13,467 nt of DNA from Patulibacter sp. Its GTDB lineage: Bacteria > Actinomycetota > Thermoleophilia > Solirubrobacterales > Solirubrobacteraceae. This document shows, in pieces, positions 12,183-13,467 of the stretch; position 1 is the stretch's first letter, and every line of letters starts with the position of its first letter. The notes below the pieces were generated by a model. The model did not search any database and was not told where the DNA came from. It was given only the letters and a program-made list of their open reading frames with translations. Where the stretch lies: contig JAVHXX010000057.1 of NCBI GenBank assembly GCA_031119595.1, positions 1 to 13,467 on the forward strand. Reading direction: 5' to 3'. Made by a program: the position numbers and the translations under genes.

Positions 12183-13467
12183 CTAGGCGAGCAGGCTCGT
12201 CGGGTGCTCGAGGAGCTGGCGGATGCGCCCGAGGAAGCGGGCTGCCTCGGCGCCGTAGACCGCGCGGTGATCGGTGGTGAGGGTGAGCCGGAGGGTCGGG
12301 GCGGCGACGATCGCGCCGTCACGGGCGACCGGCCGCTCGGCGATCACGCCGGCGGTGAGGATGCCGGCCTGGCCCGGGGTGATCACGGCCGTGAACTGGT
12401 CGACGCCGAAGGAGCCGAGGTTCGCGACGGTGAACGTGGCCGAGGCGATGTCCGGCGGCCGCAGGCTGCCGTCGGTGGCCTTGCCGATCAGCTCGCGGGT
12501 GCGGGCGGCGATCTGGCCGACCGCGAGGGCGTCCGCCTCGTGCACCACCGGCACGAGCAGGGTGCCGTCGCGGTCGACGGCGAATCCGACGTTGACCTTC
12601 GGGTACTGCTCGATCCGGCCGTCGCGGTAGCCGCCGTTGAGCGACGGGAACGCGCGCAGTGCCACCGCGGTCGCCTTCAGGAGCCAGTCGCCCACGGACG
12701 GTGCGGCGAGGTCGGGGCGGTTCGCCTTGAGCTCGGCGCGCAGGGCGACGAGCGGCCCGGCGTCGATCTCCATCACGGTGTGGAAGTCCGGGATGGTCGC
12801 CTTCGACTCGGCCATCCGCCGCGCGACGGTCTGCTGCTGGCGGGTGAGCTCGACGATCACCGGGTCACCCTTGCCACGCGGGGCGGGCGCCGCCTCGGGG
12901 TCGGCGGTCGGCGGCGCAGCGGGCGGGGCGTCGGGCACGGGCTCGGCCTCCGGGGTCGTGGGGGCAGGCTCGCCCGGCTGGGCGTCGGCGGCAGGTCCGG
13001 CGACCTCCGTCTCGGCGGCGGCATCGTCGGACACCGGCGCCGACGGCTCCGAGGCGTCGGCGGCCTCGTCTGCGGGCGTGGTGGGCTCGGGCCCGGGCAG
13101 CTCCGATTCGACGTCGACGCTCTCGACGTCGATGGTGCCCTCGCCCGCGTCGGCGAGGTCGGCGCCGGTCTCGGCCGCGAGGGCCGCGGCGGCCGCGAGG
13201 GCGTCCGCGTCGGGGTCGACCATCGGGGCGTCCGGGGTGGCCTCGGGCGCGTCCGGGAGCTCGGCCGGCGGCGTCGTGTCGGCCACGGCCTCGGGCGACC
13301 CGGACGGGGCGGACGCCTCGTCGACCGTCGGATCGATCTCCTCGGCGGAGACCACGGGGGTTTCGGTGGCGGTCTCGGACGGAGTCTCGGCGACCACCTC
13401 GAGCGTGGCCGGGTCGGGCTGGCGCTCGTCGACCGGCGCTGCCGGGGTGACATCGACGGCCTCGGGC
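12183..13467 (-). CDS. 2-oxoacid dehydrogenase E2 dihydrolipoyl acyltransferase (N-terminus beyond window edge)
   Basis: This is the C-terminal part of an E2 core protein, which transfers acyl groups from lipoyl arms to CoA in pyruvate or branched-chain dehydrogenase complexes. The catalytic domain (about 12186-12860) has the family blocks VARRMAESKATIPDFHTVMEI, PSLNGGYRDG, VNVGFAVDRDGTLLVPVV, FTVANLGSFGVDQFTAVI and GQAGILTAG. The active-site block is TTDHRAVYGAEAARFL, so the catalytic His is present but the usual H-x-x-x-D-G has Tyr for Asp. Before the domain lies a linker of about 170 residues very rich in Ala, Pro, Glu and Asp. A region (13107-13202) resembles a degenerate E1/E3-binding domain. 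The frame is open to the window edge and no start is convincing, so the lipoyl domain(s) should lie outside. lipB and lipA further along the same strand make its cofactor. Which 2-oxoacid it serves is not decidable. Confidence 0.92.
   Translation of the reverse strand, partial: PEAVDVTPAAPVDERQPDPATLEVVAETPSETATETPVVSAEEIDPTVDEASAPSGSPEAVADTTPPAELPDAPEATPDAPMVDPDADALAAAAALAAETGADLADAGEGTIDVESVDVESELPGPEPTTPADEAADASEPSAPVSDDAAAETEVAGPAADAQPGEPAPTTPEAEPVPDAPPAAPPTADPEAAPAPRGKGDPVIVELTRQQQTVARRMAESKATIPDFHTVMEIDAGPLVALRAELKANRPDLAAPSVGDWLLKATAVALRAFPSLNGGYRDGRIEQYPKVNVGFAVDRDGTLLVPVVHEADALAVGQIAARTRELIGKATDGSLRPPDIASATFTVANLGSFGVDQFTAVITPGQAGILTAGVIAERPVARDGAIVAAPTLRLTLTTDHRAVYGAEAARFLGRIRQLLEHPTSLLA

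Noticed and set aside
12107..12322. 5' extension of the WXG-like gene into the E2 3' end
   Set aside because: The frame is open but overlaps the conserved E2 C-terminus out of phase; the ATG at 12106 begins a sensible helical protein.
13107..13467. Ala/Pro/Glu-rich linker of E2 considered as a tandem repeat or separate low-complexity gene
   Set aside because: No exact repeat unit is visible; such linkers are normal between E2 domains, so it is kept as part of the E2 gene.

Overview
The window is very GC-rich, and every gene I can support lies on the minus strand, so transcription runs from high to low coordinates. The GC content, the gene families (type II IPP isomerase, CruF-type carotenoid hydratase, WXG-like small protein, lipoyl synthase genes near an E2 acyltransferase) and the frequent GTG starts suggest a pigmented high-GC actinobacterium. 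A member of Thermoleophilia (Patulibacter or Solirubrobacter type) is my guess. That guess comes from general familiarity, not from a marker gene.

Right-hand block, transcribed first (13467 to 6643). This block starts with the 3' part of a 2-oxoacid dehydrogenase E2 acyltransferase that runs off the right edge. Next come three tightly packed genes: a WXG100-like small helical protein (153 aa), a 369-aa protein with a WXG/LXG-like N-terminus and no recognised C-terminal domain, and a 237-aa soluble protein I do not recognise. After them come an alpha/beta hydrolase, lipB, lipA and a small three-helix membrane protein. LipB and LipA make the lipoyl cofactor that an E2 protein carries, so the E2 and lip genes belong together functionally. 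The three-gene module sits between them and looks like a secreted effector set.

Middle (6260 to 6642). This is a 383-bp intergenic region packed with perfect or near-perfect inverted repeats, including a 28-bp palindrome with one imperfect pair. It separates the lip block from the carotenoid block and probably holds a termination site and the promoter/operator of the carotenoid cluster.

Left-hand block (6259 to 1). This is a carotenoid operon: tetR regulator, fni (type II IPP isomerase), crtI, crtB, cruF, and a second CrtI-family desaturase (CrtD-like) cut by the left edge. Three junctions are ATGA overlaps, which implies translational coupling. The pathway implied is IPP/DMAPP balancing, then phytoene (CrtB), then lycopene-type polyenes (CrtI), then 1,2-hydration (CruF) and 3,4-desaturation (CrtD-like). 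The product would be an acyclic or monocyclic hydroxylated carotenoid of bacterioruberin or deinoxanthin style. No cyclase or prenyl elongase is inside the window.

The points most worth following up are the WXG-like/effector-like/unknown trio, the palindrome cluster upstream of tetR, and the unusual residues in E2, LipB and CrtB. I saw no rRNA, tRNA, CRISPR array, insertion sequence or phage gene.
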